Shown here: one piece after another, positions 1 to 7,169 of the stretch
How positions within the stretch are numbered: position 1 is the stretch's first letter
Layout: the number at the start of each line of letters is the position of its first letter
Assembly: GCA_018663485.1 (NCBI GenBank)
Contig: JABJQI010000204.1
Coordinates: 1-21,214, forward strand
From: Opitutia bacterium
GTDB taxonomy: Bacteria > Verrucomicrobiota > Verrucomicrobiia > Opitutales > Coraliomargaritaceae
DNA length: 21,214 bases
Direction of reading: 5' to 3'
The notes under the pieces: generated by a model
Told to the model about the DNA's origin: nothing
The model's input: only the letters and a program-made list of their open reading frames with translations
Database searches by the model: none
Position numbers and translations under genes: made by a program

Positions 1-538
1 AAGACTGCCCCAAAGCAGGCACCTTGATATGTGCATAACTGCCCACTTGTACGCGCGCGGCTTCATTCTCAGGAATCTTCGCCACGGCCCACATGCTTGA
101 ACGGTCCGAAATATCCATTAACTCGACATCAGGTTGCACGGGCTGCCCAAGGCGTATGTGTGACTCCACCACCAGACCACTTTGCGGCGCCTTCAGCTGC
201 ACCTGCGGCGGCGGGTCGCCAATGAGGCGGGTCTCAATCGTCGCTATCACATCGCCCGCAGCCACCGAATCTCCTTCGAATGCATGCAGACCGACCACAC
301 GACCAGCGACACGAGACGACAGCACAGAATGCTTCGACGGGATTTCTTCAATACGCCCGATCGCAAAGACTGTTGTCTCAAAATCACGCTCTTCCACTTC
401 CACTGTTTGAATCCGGAGATTCGCGACTCCTGTCGCATCGAGAATAATGGGCGTCTCGATCGCAGCCCATGATGCAGTGGCACTTAGTAGCGATAAACAG
501 ATGACACTCAGGCTGAGATTAAAATTTGTTTGTTTCAT
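1..538 (-). CDS. Periplasmic adaptor (HlyD/CusB-type) of an RND efflux pump, 3' end outside window
   Basis: The ATG at 538 opens 179 codons that run off the window edge without a stop. Residues 1-25 form a signal peptide ending in SATASWA. The first lipoyl half is near 78-101 (VAGRVVGL, then EGDSVAAGDVIATIE). The second half is near 116-145 (LKAPQSGLVVE, GQPVQPDVELMDIS), followed by the start of the beta-barrel (MWAVAKIPENEAARV). Known role of the family: it links an inner-membrane RND pump to an outer-membrane channel in the periplasm. The gene starts 27 nt after the stop of the TolC-like gene, so the two are surely co-transcribed; the RND pump gene should follow beyond position 1. Odd point: only about 15 residues join the two lipoyl halves, so the alpha-helical hairpin seems to be missing. 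No Shine-Dalgarno sequence precedes the start, only an A/T-rich leader. Confidence 0.9.
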   Translation of the reverse strand, partial: MKQTNFNLSLSVICLSLLSATASWAAIETPIILDATGVANLRIQTVEVEERDFETTVFAIGRIEEIPSKHSVLSSRVAGRVVGLHAFEGDSVAAGDVIATIETRLIGDPPPQVQLKAPQSGLVVESHIRLGQPVQPDVELMDISDRSSMWAVAKIPENEAARVQVGSYAHIKVPALGQS

Positions 539-565
539 TTAATTTAATTAAAAAAGTGTTTGGGG

Positions 566-1843
566 TTATTGGAGCACTGGTTGCATCTGGGCGGTGGCGG
601 CTTTCCAGCGGATTATCGCCTGTTCGAAATCGTGCAGCTTAGTCAGTTGTGCTGATTGCACCCGAAGGCCTTGCTCTTGTGAGCGAAACAGCTCGACCAG
701 GTTAATTTGTCCCGCGCCATAAGCGGACTTCATCTCGGCAAGGTTTTTTGCCACTAACTGCGTTAAGTGTTGATCATAGTCGCGCGCCTGCTGATACAGA
801 CTCACCGCGAGAGTCGCCTGCGAGTGTGCTTCGCTGCGCACCTCTAAACCGACGCGATCGAGCTCGTATTTAAACTGTCGCTGTTCTGCACGGCTGACTC
901 GAATTGAGCCTTGTTTGCGATCCAACAACGGTAGTGGAATTGACACACCGACACCAAAGAAACGGTCCGTCCCCAGGCCACCAGGATCATCGACACTGTG
1001 CTCTTCTTCAAAAAATACACGCACCGCGATATCAGCCCAGCGCTTGGCCTTGGTCACGGAGACTCGCTTATCGGAGATGCGAAACAGCAACGCCTTCATG
1101 CGATATTCGGGATGCTGCACGAGTGACTCCTGCGTGAGGCTGACCAACTGCGGTTGCGTGGCGGGCAGTTCAAATTGATGGGTTAAGCTCAGCTCGGCAT
1201 CCACATCAGCTCCTACCAGTTGCTTCAATTTAGCGAGTTCCAATAACAGCGTATTCGAGAGTTCCTGCTTCTCTTGCTCCACTGCATACAACTCGATCTG
1301 CACTTGATTGGTCTCCACTGAAGAGACTTCTCCAGTCCCAATCCGCGACTCCATGAACTCTGCGAACTTACGATTCAACTCCAAACGCTCGTCGCGCAGT
1401 TCGATTTGAGCTTCCAGCGCAGTCGCCGCAGCGACCGAGGTCTCGACCTCGAGCGTGAGCAATCGCACTTGATTGGCGACTTCTGCTTCAGCCAAATCGA
1501 TCTCATCTTGCGCGATCGACTGTTGCAGGCGCAGTCGGTTCGTTACGGGAAAGCGCTGCTCGAAGCCAACGGAGTAGCCATACTCCCCTTCGTCGTTGAA
1601 GGTCTGATCGGTGGTGTAATCAATACTGAGCTCTGGATTCGCCCAGCGTCCCGCTTGCTGACGATTCCCTAGCGCACGATCGATCGTGGTGCGTGCCGCA
1701 TTCAGCGCTGGGTTCTGCTGCAAGGCACGTACCACGGCTTGCTCTTTGCTAAGCAAGAGCGGTGCGGCGACTAGACTACTTAAAGTCGATTGGACGATGA
1801 GGACGAACGCGGCAGCGCGTCCTAATTTCAAAAAGTTAACCAT
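566..1843 (-). CDS. TolC-family outer membrane factor (CzcC/CusC-like)
   Basis: This 425-residue protein has the usual length for the family. A signal peptide covers about residues 1-27 (ends SLVAAP). Two outer-membrane-efflux repeats follow, each with long helices rich in E, Q, A and L; the first contains QNPALNAARTTIDRALGN and the second HPEYRMKALLFRISDKRV. The turn VGVSIPLPLLDRKQG is typical of the CzcC-like branch that exports metal cations. Family role: a trimeric channel through the outer membrane and periplasm. It lies between the His/Cys-rich protein gene (91-nt gap) and the adaptor gene (27-nt gap). Its start is the only one in the window with a good Shine-Dalgarno (AGGA, 6 nt before ATG), and that motif lies in an inverted repeat with the region just after the upstream stop codon. 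The metal specificity cannot be read from the sequence. Confidence 0.92.
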   Translation of the reverse strand: MVNFLKLGRAAAFVLIVQSTLSSLVAAPLLLSKEQAVVRALQQNPALNAARTTIDRALGNRQQAGRWANPELSIDYTTDQTFNDEGEYGYSVGFEQRFPVTNRLRLQQSIAQDEIDLAEAEVANQVRLLTLEVETSVAAATALEAQIELRDERLELNRKFAEFMESRIGTGEVSSVETNQVQIELYAVEQEKQELSNTLLLELAKLKQLVGADVDAELSLTHQFELPATQPQLVSLTQESLVQHPEYRMKALLFRISDKRVSVTKAKRWADIAVRVFFEEEHSVDDPGGLGTDRFFGVGVSIPLPLLDRKQGSIRVSRAEQRQFKYELDRVGLEVRSEAHSQATLAVSLYQQARDYDQHLTQLVAKNLAEMKSAYGAGQINLVELFRSQEQGLRVQSAQLTKLHDFEQAIIRWKAATAQMQPVLQ

Positions 1844-1849
1844 AAAAAA

Positions 1850-1933
1850 TCCTAATACAATGAAGCTGTGGCGTAGCGTGCTGCTACAAATACGACTGGT
1901 TTGATTAAACCAGTAAAGCTAAGTGTATTAGGA
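1850..1933 (-). promoter_or_regulatory. Structured leader masking the ribosome-binding site of the outer membrane factor gene
   Basis: In the minus-strand RNA, TCCTAATACA (1933-1924) is perfectly complementary to TGTATTAGGA (1859-1850). The second arm contains the AGGA Shine-Dalgarno of the downstream gene. Between the arms sit a perfect 8-bp stem with a 4-nt loop (1895-1914, ACTGGTTT/AAACCAGT) and a 5-bp stem with a 5-nt loop (1873-1887, GTAGC/GCTAC), so the whole can fold as a three-way junction. The first long-range arm begins 2 nt after the TGA of the upstream gene (1936-1938), inside the footprint of a ribosome stopping there. There is no U-run, so it is not an intrinsic terminator. Function is inferred: translational coupling or a regulated switch. 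Confidence 0.6.
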
Positions 1934-1935
1934 CA

Positions 1936-2364
1936 TCAAACCCGCAGGACTGTCTTTTGAATGTAGTAATCAGTCAACCAATGCGCCGACGGCGGCGGAC
2001 CGCGAAGTCGTGAAAGCAAGATGCTTAAGGTCTCTATCTTACGGACGTCCAAATCATGAAAGTTAAACTCAGCGACAGAGAGGATTGGCAAATCCACTGA
2101 ACGCACTTCATTCAAGCGCGAAGGAATTTGCTCGCCTCCCTGCAACTCAAGATCGGTGCAACCATCCTTGACGACGCATAGTTCTGTTTCCTGAGACTCC
2201 ACATGATCATGCCCATCGTCACAGTGGCCATGCTCGGCACCTTCAGTTTCAAGATGCACCGCAAAATCATGATGCAAACACAGCAACACGCTTGGCACCC
2301 CCGCTAACGCGACGTTCCAAACAAACAGGCTCAATAGCCATGCAACTGTAATTTTTTTGATCAA
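1936..2364 (-). CDS. Small exported His/Cys-rich protein at the head of the metal efflux operon
   Basis: This protein is not recognised as a named family. From TTG 2364 it has 142 residues. Residues 1-21 make a clear signal peptide (IKKITVAWLLSLFVWNVALA). A metal-ligand-rich segment follows: CLHH at 29-32, H37, HGHCDDGHDH at 45-54, C63 and C69. The rest is ordinary, ending RGPPPSAHWLTDYYIQKTV. A periplasmic metal-binding or metal-sensing accessory of the efflux system is inferred from these ligands and the position as first gene of the operon. Start choice: the reading frame is open back to TTG 2403 (155 residues), but that TTG is the first codon-sized part of a TTGACA -35 box, so 2364 is preferred. 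No ATG exists early in the frame and there is no Shine-Dalgarno. The gene is surely coding; the start is uncertain. Confidence 0.72.
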   Translation of the reverse strand: MIKKITVAWLLSLFVWNVALAGVPSVLLCLHHDFAVHLETEGAEHGHCDDGHDHVESQETELCVVKDGCTDLELQGGEQIPSRLNEVRSVDLPILSVAEFNFHDLDVRKIETLSILLSRLRGPPPSAHWLTDYYIQKTVLRV

Positions 2365-2374
2365 GAGTCTAAAA

Positions 2375-2403
2375 TATATAAAAAACCGAGCCCATACTGT
2401 CAA
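2375..2403 (-). promoter_or_regulatory. Sigma70-like promoter of the metal efflux operon
   Basis: On the minus strand a perfect -35 box TTGACA (2403-2398) is followed by a 17-bp spacer and TATATA (2380-2375). Transcription would begin near 2368, only a few nucleotides before the TTG at 2364, giving a nearly leaderless mRNA. The 17-bp spacer argues against a classical MerR-type metal promoter, which has 19-20 bp. Confidence 0.6.
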
Positions 2404-2423
2404 GACTCACGCAGATTGGTTCC

Positions 2424-2443
2424 ATTCTAAGAATGAGAATTCT
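2424..2443. promoter_or_regulatory. Overlapping palindromes upstream of the efflux promoter, possible operator
   Basis: ATTCTAAGAAT (2424-2434) is a perfect 5-1-5 palindrome and AGAATTCT (2436-2443) is a perfect 8-bp one. Together they give four AGAAT/ATTCT half-sites at 6-nt steps. The arrangement recalls stacked hexamers bound by Fur-family regulators, but it is not a consensus match. It lies about 20 bp upstream of the -35 box and just after the dprA stop. Regulator unknown. Confidence 0.3.
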
Positions 2444-2447
2444 GCAG

Positions 2448-3572
2448 CTAGCGCGCTTCGAAACGACCATCCGCACGTTTCACGATCAGACGCTTCAACT
2501 CGAGCCCCATCAACACTCCCGATATCTCGGCAATTGGCCGTGTTAAACGCTCGGCCAACGCATCGGGCGAGGCAATTTCACCGCCAACAAAATAATCCAT
2601 CACTGCCTGCTCTATACCTGACAGGGACGGTGGTGTGGATTCCGCAGCCTCCAGACTCAGCCCCGACCCTTGTACGGGAAACTGCATGCGCTGGTAGCGA
2701 AGCTCCTCCAAAATATCATCCACCGAAGTCACCATGATTGCGCCATCGCGAATCAACTGATGACAGCCGCCGCTGCTTGCTTGGTCGATTCGGCCAGGCA
2801 CCGCCATCAACGTGCGCCCCTGCTCACCCGCAAAACGCGCAGTAATCATACTCCCCCCGGACACTGCACTCTCGATCACAATCACTCCCTGGCACATGCC
2901 AGCCACCACTCGGTTGCGCATCGGGAAAGTCTGTCGATCCGCCCGTCGCCCAAAAGGGAACTCACTGACGACCGCGCCATGCGCGACGATATTTTCATAC
3001 AAGTCTTTATTCTCAGGCGGATAGATCGTATCCAAACCACAGCCAAAAACCGCGACGGTTTTACCGCCGGCCTCCAGTGCGCCCTCATGAGCCGCGGTAT
3101 CGGTGCCACTCGCCATGCCACTGACGATACAAAAACCGAGACCTGCCAGTTCGGAAGCAAATTTTTTCGTCACACTATGCCCATATAGTGTGGAGCGACG
3201 CGTACCGACAATCGCCACGCAGGGACGATCCACGACGTATTCACCTTGCCAATACAAACCGATAGGTGGATCATACGTTTCCCTGAGCAATTCTGGGAAT
3301 TTATCATCTTCTTGAATGAAGAATCGTGTGCCTGTCTGACGCATCTTTGCTACCTCTTTGCTGAGATCAAATCGATCTGCCCAATGCACCATCGCATCAG
3401 CAGCCTTGGGCCCAACTCCTTTCACTCCGAGCAGCTTCGCATGCTTACCAGTAAGCACCGCAACAGCATCGCCACCGAAAGCATCCATTAGATGCCGCAA
3501 CATGATCGGACCGACAAGCGGCAAGGCGTTAAGCACCAACAATGCTTGACGTTGATTTAATGGCGAGAGCAT
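2448..3572 (-). CDS. dprA: DNA processing protein DprA (Smf)
   Basis: The 374-residue protein has the full three-part DprA layout. An N-terminal helix-hairpin-helix/SAM-like region covers about 1-65 (VKGVGPKAAD). The Rossmann-like DNA-binding core covers about 95-300, with CVAIVGTRRSTLYG at 118-131, IVSGMASGTDTAAHEGAL at 149-166, FGCGLDTIYPPEN at 176-188, FPMRNRVVAG at 216-225 and SGGSMITARFA at 238-248. A winged-helix C-terminus covers about 318-374. Family role: it binds incoming single-stranded DNA and loads RecA during natural transformation; it is also widespread in bacteria with no known competence. It lies 117 nt downstream of nnr on the same strand, and no strong terminator is visible between them. 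No Shine-Dalgarno is visible at the ATG. Confidence 0.96.
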   Translation of the reverse strand: MLSPLNQRQALLVLNALPLVGPIMLRHLMDAFGGDAVAVLTGKHAKLLGVKGVGPKAADAMVHWADRFDLSKEVAKMRQTGTRFFIQEDDKFPELLRETYDPPIGLYWQGEYVVDRPCVAIVGTRRSTLYGHSVTKKFASELAGLGFCIVSGMASGTDTAAHEGALEAGGKTVAVFGCGLDTIYPPENKDLYENIVAHGAVVSEFPFGRRADRQTFPMRNRVVAGMCQGVIVIESAVSGGSMITARFAGEQGRTLMAVPGRIDQASSGGCHQLIRDGAIMVTSVDDILEELRYQRMQFPVQGSGLSLEAAESTPPSLSGIEQAVMDYFVGGEIASPDALAERLTRPIAEISGVLMGLELKRLIVKRADGRFEAR

Positions 3573-3603
3573 TTCTAGAAACTAACAGATCGACCATCTA
3601 GAA

Positions 3604-3633
3604 CAATCTTAATTTTGCTAGGTAAGAAGATTG
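3604..3633. repeat. Inverted repeat between nnr and dprA
   Basis: CAATCTT (3604-3610) and AAGATTG (3627-3633) are perfect 7-bp arms around a 16-nt loop. It lies in the 117-nt gap upstream of dprA. No U-tract follows on either strand, so terminator function is doubtful. Confidence 0.25.
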
Positions 3634-3689
3634 GGAGCACCGATACCCAAGAACGGCTCTCAACGACAGCCCACCAAAAGTAAACCAAC

Positions 3690-5273
3690 CTACACCTGTC
3701 GCAAAACGCTAGGCAAATATTCTAATAGCTGCGTAGTGTGCACTGCAACCTGACCGTGCGCGCGAGCCAGTCGCTGAGCCGCAAGCCCATGTAGCACTAC
3801 ACCACGAGCAGCACAGGTCTGCGCATCCGCACGACCTTGAGCAATCATACCTCCAATAAGCCCCGCCAGCAGGTCACCACTACCGCCACGCGATAGAACT
3901 GGTCCCCCACAAGCATTATACCAAATATTTTCACCATCACAGATGCGCGTATGCGCCGACTTAAGAACCGTCGTCACACGATAACTTTGGCAAAACGTCC
4001 TTAAGGTCTCATTCGAGTAATCAGGCTTATCGAGCTTCGCGATAAGCATAAACTCACCCATGTGCGGGGTTAAAATAACAGAACCTGCGGAAGACTTACG
4101 CTTCGGAATCAATTCCAGCACACGTAATCGCAACGCATCTGCATCCAAAACAACCGGTAGATCCACTTTCTTCACGATCTCCTGGGCCACCATCTCAGTA
4201 TTGCGATCTTTGCCCATACCTGGGCCAAGCAGTACTGCGGTCGCCTGATCAATACGATCCAGCAATAATGGCGTCGCTCGCGGATTCAACGTGCCATTGG
4301 CAGTCTCAGGCCACGGCACCCACATCGCCTCCGGCACCTGAGCAGCCAAGGTTGCTGCCACTGAAGCCGGCGCAAAGGCAGTGACTAAGCCAACGCCCGA
4401 ACGCACTGCGGCCTGCACCGCCATTAATAAAGCTCCCGGCATAAAGGCCGAGCCACCAAGTATAAATAGGTGGCCAAACGCACGCTTGTCAACCGATGCA
4501 GGGCGTAAAGCCCGCAACGGGTTCAACACTGAGTCATTTAAAACCATCTCCGTAACGTCCAGCGCCTGACCTGCAGGTGTCTGGAAAAAGCCAAGATCGA
4601 TCGTACGCACTCGTCCGGATTCTGCGATGCCCTCGAACAACACCTTCTTCGCAACTCCAGTCGCATAGGTGAAATCCGCCCGAAAGCTCAACTCATCAGA
4701 AATATCGCCCTTGCCACTGGGCAAGTCCACCGCTGCACGCAGACCGATTTTCTCATAGCTATTAATCGCCTCAATCAACACACGCATCGGTTCACGCACT
4801 GGTGGCTGAAACGACATGCCCAACAAGCCATCAATACAAATATCAAACGCACCATCGTCCGAAACAGTATCCAACAGCTCATGGATCGTCGCTACATCAC
4901 TCTGAACATCGACCTCATGCTGGCTAACGCGCCCCTTCAATTGTTGATACGCACGTGCCACTAAAGGCTTTAGCGCGGCGGGATCGACTGCAAATATCAA
5001 AGTCACGCGCGCGCGCGGAAAATCTGCTAACAACTGCCCACAAGCGAGAAGTGCATCTCCGCCATTGTTCCCCTTACCTATCAATGCCAGCACACTCAGC
5101 CCTTTTGGCAACTGTCGCAGTTCTTGATAATCCAAGCAAATCGCCTTGGCAATACCCACCCCAGCCTGCTGCATCACAGCCCATTCGGCGGTTTCATCTG
5201 GAAGAATTAAAGCTTCGAGCTCGGCAGATTCTTGGCAGGTAAGAGCTGGATGTGTGCAAGGCAACGCTTTCAT
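3690..5273 (-). CDS. nnr: Bifunctional NAD(P)H-hydrate epimerase / ADP- or ATP-dependent NAD(P)H-hydrate dehydratase
   Basis: This enzyme repairs NADHX and NADPHX, the hydrated damaged forms of NAD(P)H. The 527 residues match the usual fused length. The N-terminal YjeF epimerase domain covers about 10-245, with AVMQQAG at 32-38, the loop GKGNNGGDAL at 66-75, the acidic ICIDGLLG at 145-152 and DLPSGKGD at 183-190. The C-terminal ribokinase-like dehydratase covers about 260-520, with GHLFILGGSAFMPGA at 267-281, LGPGMGKD at 349-356, VVLDADALRL at 374-383, LTPHMGEF at 401-408 and the catalytic-loop motif GGSGDLLAG at 463-471. It lies between pdxJ and dprA on the same strand with about 110-nt gaps, so it probably has its own promoter. 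No Shine-Dalgarno is visible. Everything expected for activity is present. Confidence 0.95.
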   Translation of the reverse strand: MKALPCTHPALTCQESAELEALILPDETAEWAVMQQAGVGIAKAICLDYQELRQLPKGLSVLALIGKGNNGGDALLACGQLLADFPRARVTLIFAVDPAALKPLVARAYQQLKGRVSQHEVDVQSDVATIHELLDTVSDDGAFDICIDGLLGMSFQPPVREPMRVLIEAINSYEKIGLRAAVDLPSGKGDISDELSFRADFTYATGVAKKVLFEGIAESGRVRTIDLGFFQTPAGQALDVTEMVLNDSVLNPLRALRPASVDKRAFGHLFILGGSAFMPGALLMAVQAAVRSGVGLVTAFAPASVAATLAAQVPEAMWVPWPETANGTLNPRATPLLLDRIDQATAVLLGPGMGKDRNTEMVAQEIVKKVDLPVVLDADALRLRVLELIPKRKSSAGSVILTPHMGEFMLIAKLDKPDYSNETLRTFCQSYRVTTVLKSAHTRICDGENIWYNACGGPVLSRGGSGDLLAGLIGGMIAQGRADAQTCAARGVVLHGLAAQRLARAHGQVAVHTTQLLEYLPSVLRQV

Positions 5274-5291
5274 ACTAGGGAATCAAAGGAA

Positions 5292-5320
5292 GTTATATAA
5301 TAGAGAAAGATGTAAGTAAA
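5292..5320 (-). promoter_or_regulatory. Possible promoter of nnr
   Basis: On the minus strand TTTACT (5320-5315), a 17-bp spacer and TATAAC (5297-5292) lie 18 nt before the nnr ATG. The -10 match is 5 of 6 and the -35 match 4 of 6. The untranslated leader would be about 12 nt. Confidence 0.35.
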
Positions 5321-5385
5321 AATCGGCAGCGACTAAAACTCAACGAAAAGACACGTCTATTTTGCCTATAAAAGTGCTCTGCACA

Positions 5386-6144
5386 CTATTTTAGGAATGC
5401 CTTCATTTCACGAACGGCCTGCTCCACTCCAACAAACAATGCGCGGCTCACAATGGTATGCCCAATGTTCAACTCATGCAGATGCGGGATCTCCAGCACC
5501 TCCGAGATGTTGGTGTAATTAATTCCATGGCCTGCATTCACCACTAAGCCAAGACGATGCGCCAATTCTGCCCCCTGGCAAAGAATCTCCAACTCTGCCG
5601 CGCGACGATCACCATAATATGCATTCGCATAAGCTCCAGTGTGCAGCTCGATCCACGGTGCCTTCAGTTCAGCGGAGGCCTCGATATGTGCTCGATCGGG
5701 ATCAATAAATAAACTAGTGATAATACCCGCCTCTGTCATCGCCGAAACCACATCCCCCACACGCGATTTCTGCCCGACGATATCAAGGCCGCCTTCAGTT
5801 GTCACTTCTTCGCGACTCTCTGGCACAAGACAGACCGAATGCGGCTTCAGTTCTAACGCGAGCGCCACGATCTCGTCTGAACAACCCATCTCAAAGTTCA
5901 AGCGTGTGCGAATCTGCGCATGCGCACGGCGAATGTCTGCGTCCTGCACGTGGCGACGATCCTCACGCAGGTGCATCGTAATACCATCCGCCCCAGCTTG
6001 TTCACACAGCAAGGCAAACGCAACGGGGTCGGGCTCAACTTCGTTACCATGATCGAGGGCATGCTCTCGAAAGCGCGCTTGGCGCACTGTCGCGCAGTGG
6101 TCCACGTTGACACCTAGAAGAATATTAGAAGCGGTGATAGTCAT
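5386..6144 (-). CDS. pdxJ: Pyridoxine 5'-phosphate synthase PdxJ
   Basis: PdxJ condenses 1-deoxy-xylulose 5-phosphate with 3-amino-2-oxopropyl phosphate to make pyridoxine 5'-phosphate, the last ring-forming step of DXP-dependent vitamin B6 synthesis in the cytoplasm. The 252-residue TIM barrel shows the family signatures: GVNVDHCATVRQAR at 11-24, MHLREDRRH at 57-65 (catalytic His 58), NFEMG at 83-87 (catalytic Glu 85), LHTGAYA at 167-173 and NAGHGINYTN at 203-212 (His 206), ending with ELNIGHTIVSRA. It is a stand-alone gene upstream of nnr (112-nt gap). Its product feeds PLP enzymes such as GcvP in this window. There is no Shine-Dalgarno before the ATG. Confidence 0.97.
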   Translation of the reverse strand: MTITASNILLGVNVDHCATVRQARFREHALDHGNEVEPDPVAFALLCEQAGADGITMHLREDRRHVQDADIRRAHAQIRTRLNFEMGCSDEIVALALELKPHSVCLVPESREEVTTEGGLDIVGQKSRVGDVVSAMTEAGIITSLFIDPDRAHIEASAELKAPWIELHTGAYANAYYGDRRAAELEILCQGAELAHRLGLVVNAGHGINYTNISEVLEIPHLHELNIGHTIVSRALFVGVEQAVREMKAFLK

Positions 6145-6500
6145 ACAAACTGATCAATCTGGCGATTTCTCTCAAAGAGTCCACCCGAGTTTCACATTTT
6201 TGCTGTAAACTACAAGTGACACCCGGTGTGCTCCAATCAAGTGACTCTCGATAGAGCACCACAGCATCCAACTTCAGCCGATTGCAAAGGACTACAGCAC
6301 GGGTTTAATTTCACTGCAGAACTTTTCGATCTCAGCAATGACCACCATTGCTCACTCAAATAGCATACTACGCTAGACACCGGATCAAAGGCAGGTCGTA
6401 AGTACATCCTACCCGAACTCATCAGTTGCTCGCTCGATTAACGCACTTCTAGGACACTAAATCTATGCCAGGTATATATGAATCGCCAGCTCTCCGACTT
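6145..6500. other. Gene-free stretch between pdxJ and the LuxR-type regulator gene
   Basis: No credible gene is seen in these 356 nt. A 61-codon ORF on the minus strand (6237-6422) has an unremarkable sequence and no supporting context. Small structures are present: ACACC-C-GGTGT near 6219-6229 and a GTGCTC/GAGCAC pair at 6228-6233 and 6254-6259. There is no U-tract to make an obvious terminator for the regulator gene, and no clear -35/-10 pair for pdxJ. Confidence 0.5.
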
Positions 6501-7163
6501 TTAACGACACCCTAGGCGCTGCAGGGCGAGTTGCATCAATTGCTGACTACTTGTTACCGAGAGTTTCGCTTTGAGACCTTCTTTACAAGTGCTCACAGCA
6601 TCCTTGCTGAGATCCATTGTAGTCGCGATCGCAGTATTGGCATACCCCTGTCCGATCAGACTCAACACATGCAGCTCTAAAGCCGTGAGTTGGTCGAAAC
6701 AATTCATCTCGTTTCGAGTCGTGCGTTTAGAGAAATCGGTCAATAATTGATCGGCGATGGAGGCACTAACCACCACTCCACCAGCAGCGACTCGAAAAAC
6801 TCCGTCGATAAGGGCACTCGGTGAACTCCCTTTCATTAAATAACCATTTCCACCCGCGTCTAGGACACGCCTCGCACAGGTTATTTCCGGGAGTTGAGAC
6901 AGCACAAGAAACTTAGTTTCAGGATGTGATTCGGACCAATAAGTAATATCGCGTAGGGCATCGTCACCGTCGAAGATCAAGCCCATCACCACGACATCGA
7001 CCTGCAGGATATTAAAGCACTTTAAAAGCTCTTTGGGGCGCGAAACACTACCGACGACCGCTAGCTCCTCCGTCCCGTCAAACAAGGATTCAAGTTCATC
7101 ACGTAAGATGCAATGTTGATCCAGTAGTGCAATCGATAAGGCCCCTTTTTTTGCCTGATTCAT
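6501..7163 (-). CDS. NarL/LuxR-type response regulator with a degenerate receiver domain
   Basis: The 220-residue protein has the receiver plus LuxR HTH layout. The receiver covers about 8-125 and keeps S89 (VLSQL) and K111 (GYLMKGSS), the conserved switch Ser/Thr and Lys. However, the phosphoacceptor aspartate is replaced by Gly61 (VDVVVMGLIF), and the acidic pair is reduced to D15-Q16 (LLDQH). The HTH covers about 158-205 (LTALELHVLSLIGQGYANTAIA, split here as LTALELHVLSLI and GQGYANTAIA), with a changed recognition helix (SKDAVSTCKEGLKAKL). It should still bind DNA, but not be switched by aspartyl phosphorylation; this is inference. No histidine kinase gene is nearby. A 78-codon ORF ends 6 nt upstream on the same strand. 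Target genes are unknown. Confidence 0.9.
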   Translation of the reverse strand: MNQAKKGALSIALLDQHCILRDELESLFDGTEELAVVGSVSRPKELLKCFNILQVDVVVMGLIFDGDDALRDITYWSESHPETKFLVLSQLPEITCARRVLDAGGNGYLMKGSSPSALIDGVFRVAAGGVVVSASIADQLLTDFSKRTTRNEMNCFDQLTALELHVLSLIGQGYANTAIATTMDLSKDAVSTCKEGLKAKLSVTSSQQLMQLALQRLGCR

Positions 7164-7169
7164 GAGTTT

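Noticed and set aside
6237..6422. Minus-strand ORF of 61 codons between pdxJ and the regulator
   Set aside because: Composition and start context give no support, and it lies in a gene-free gap.
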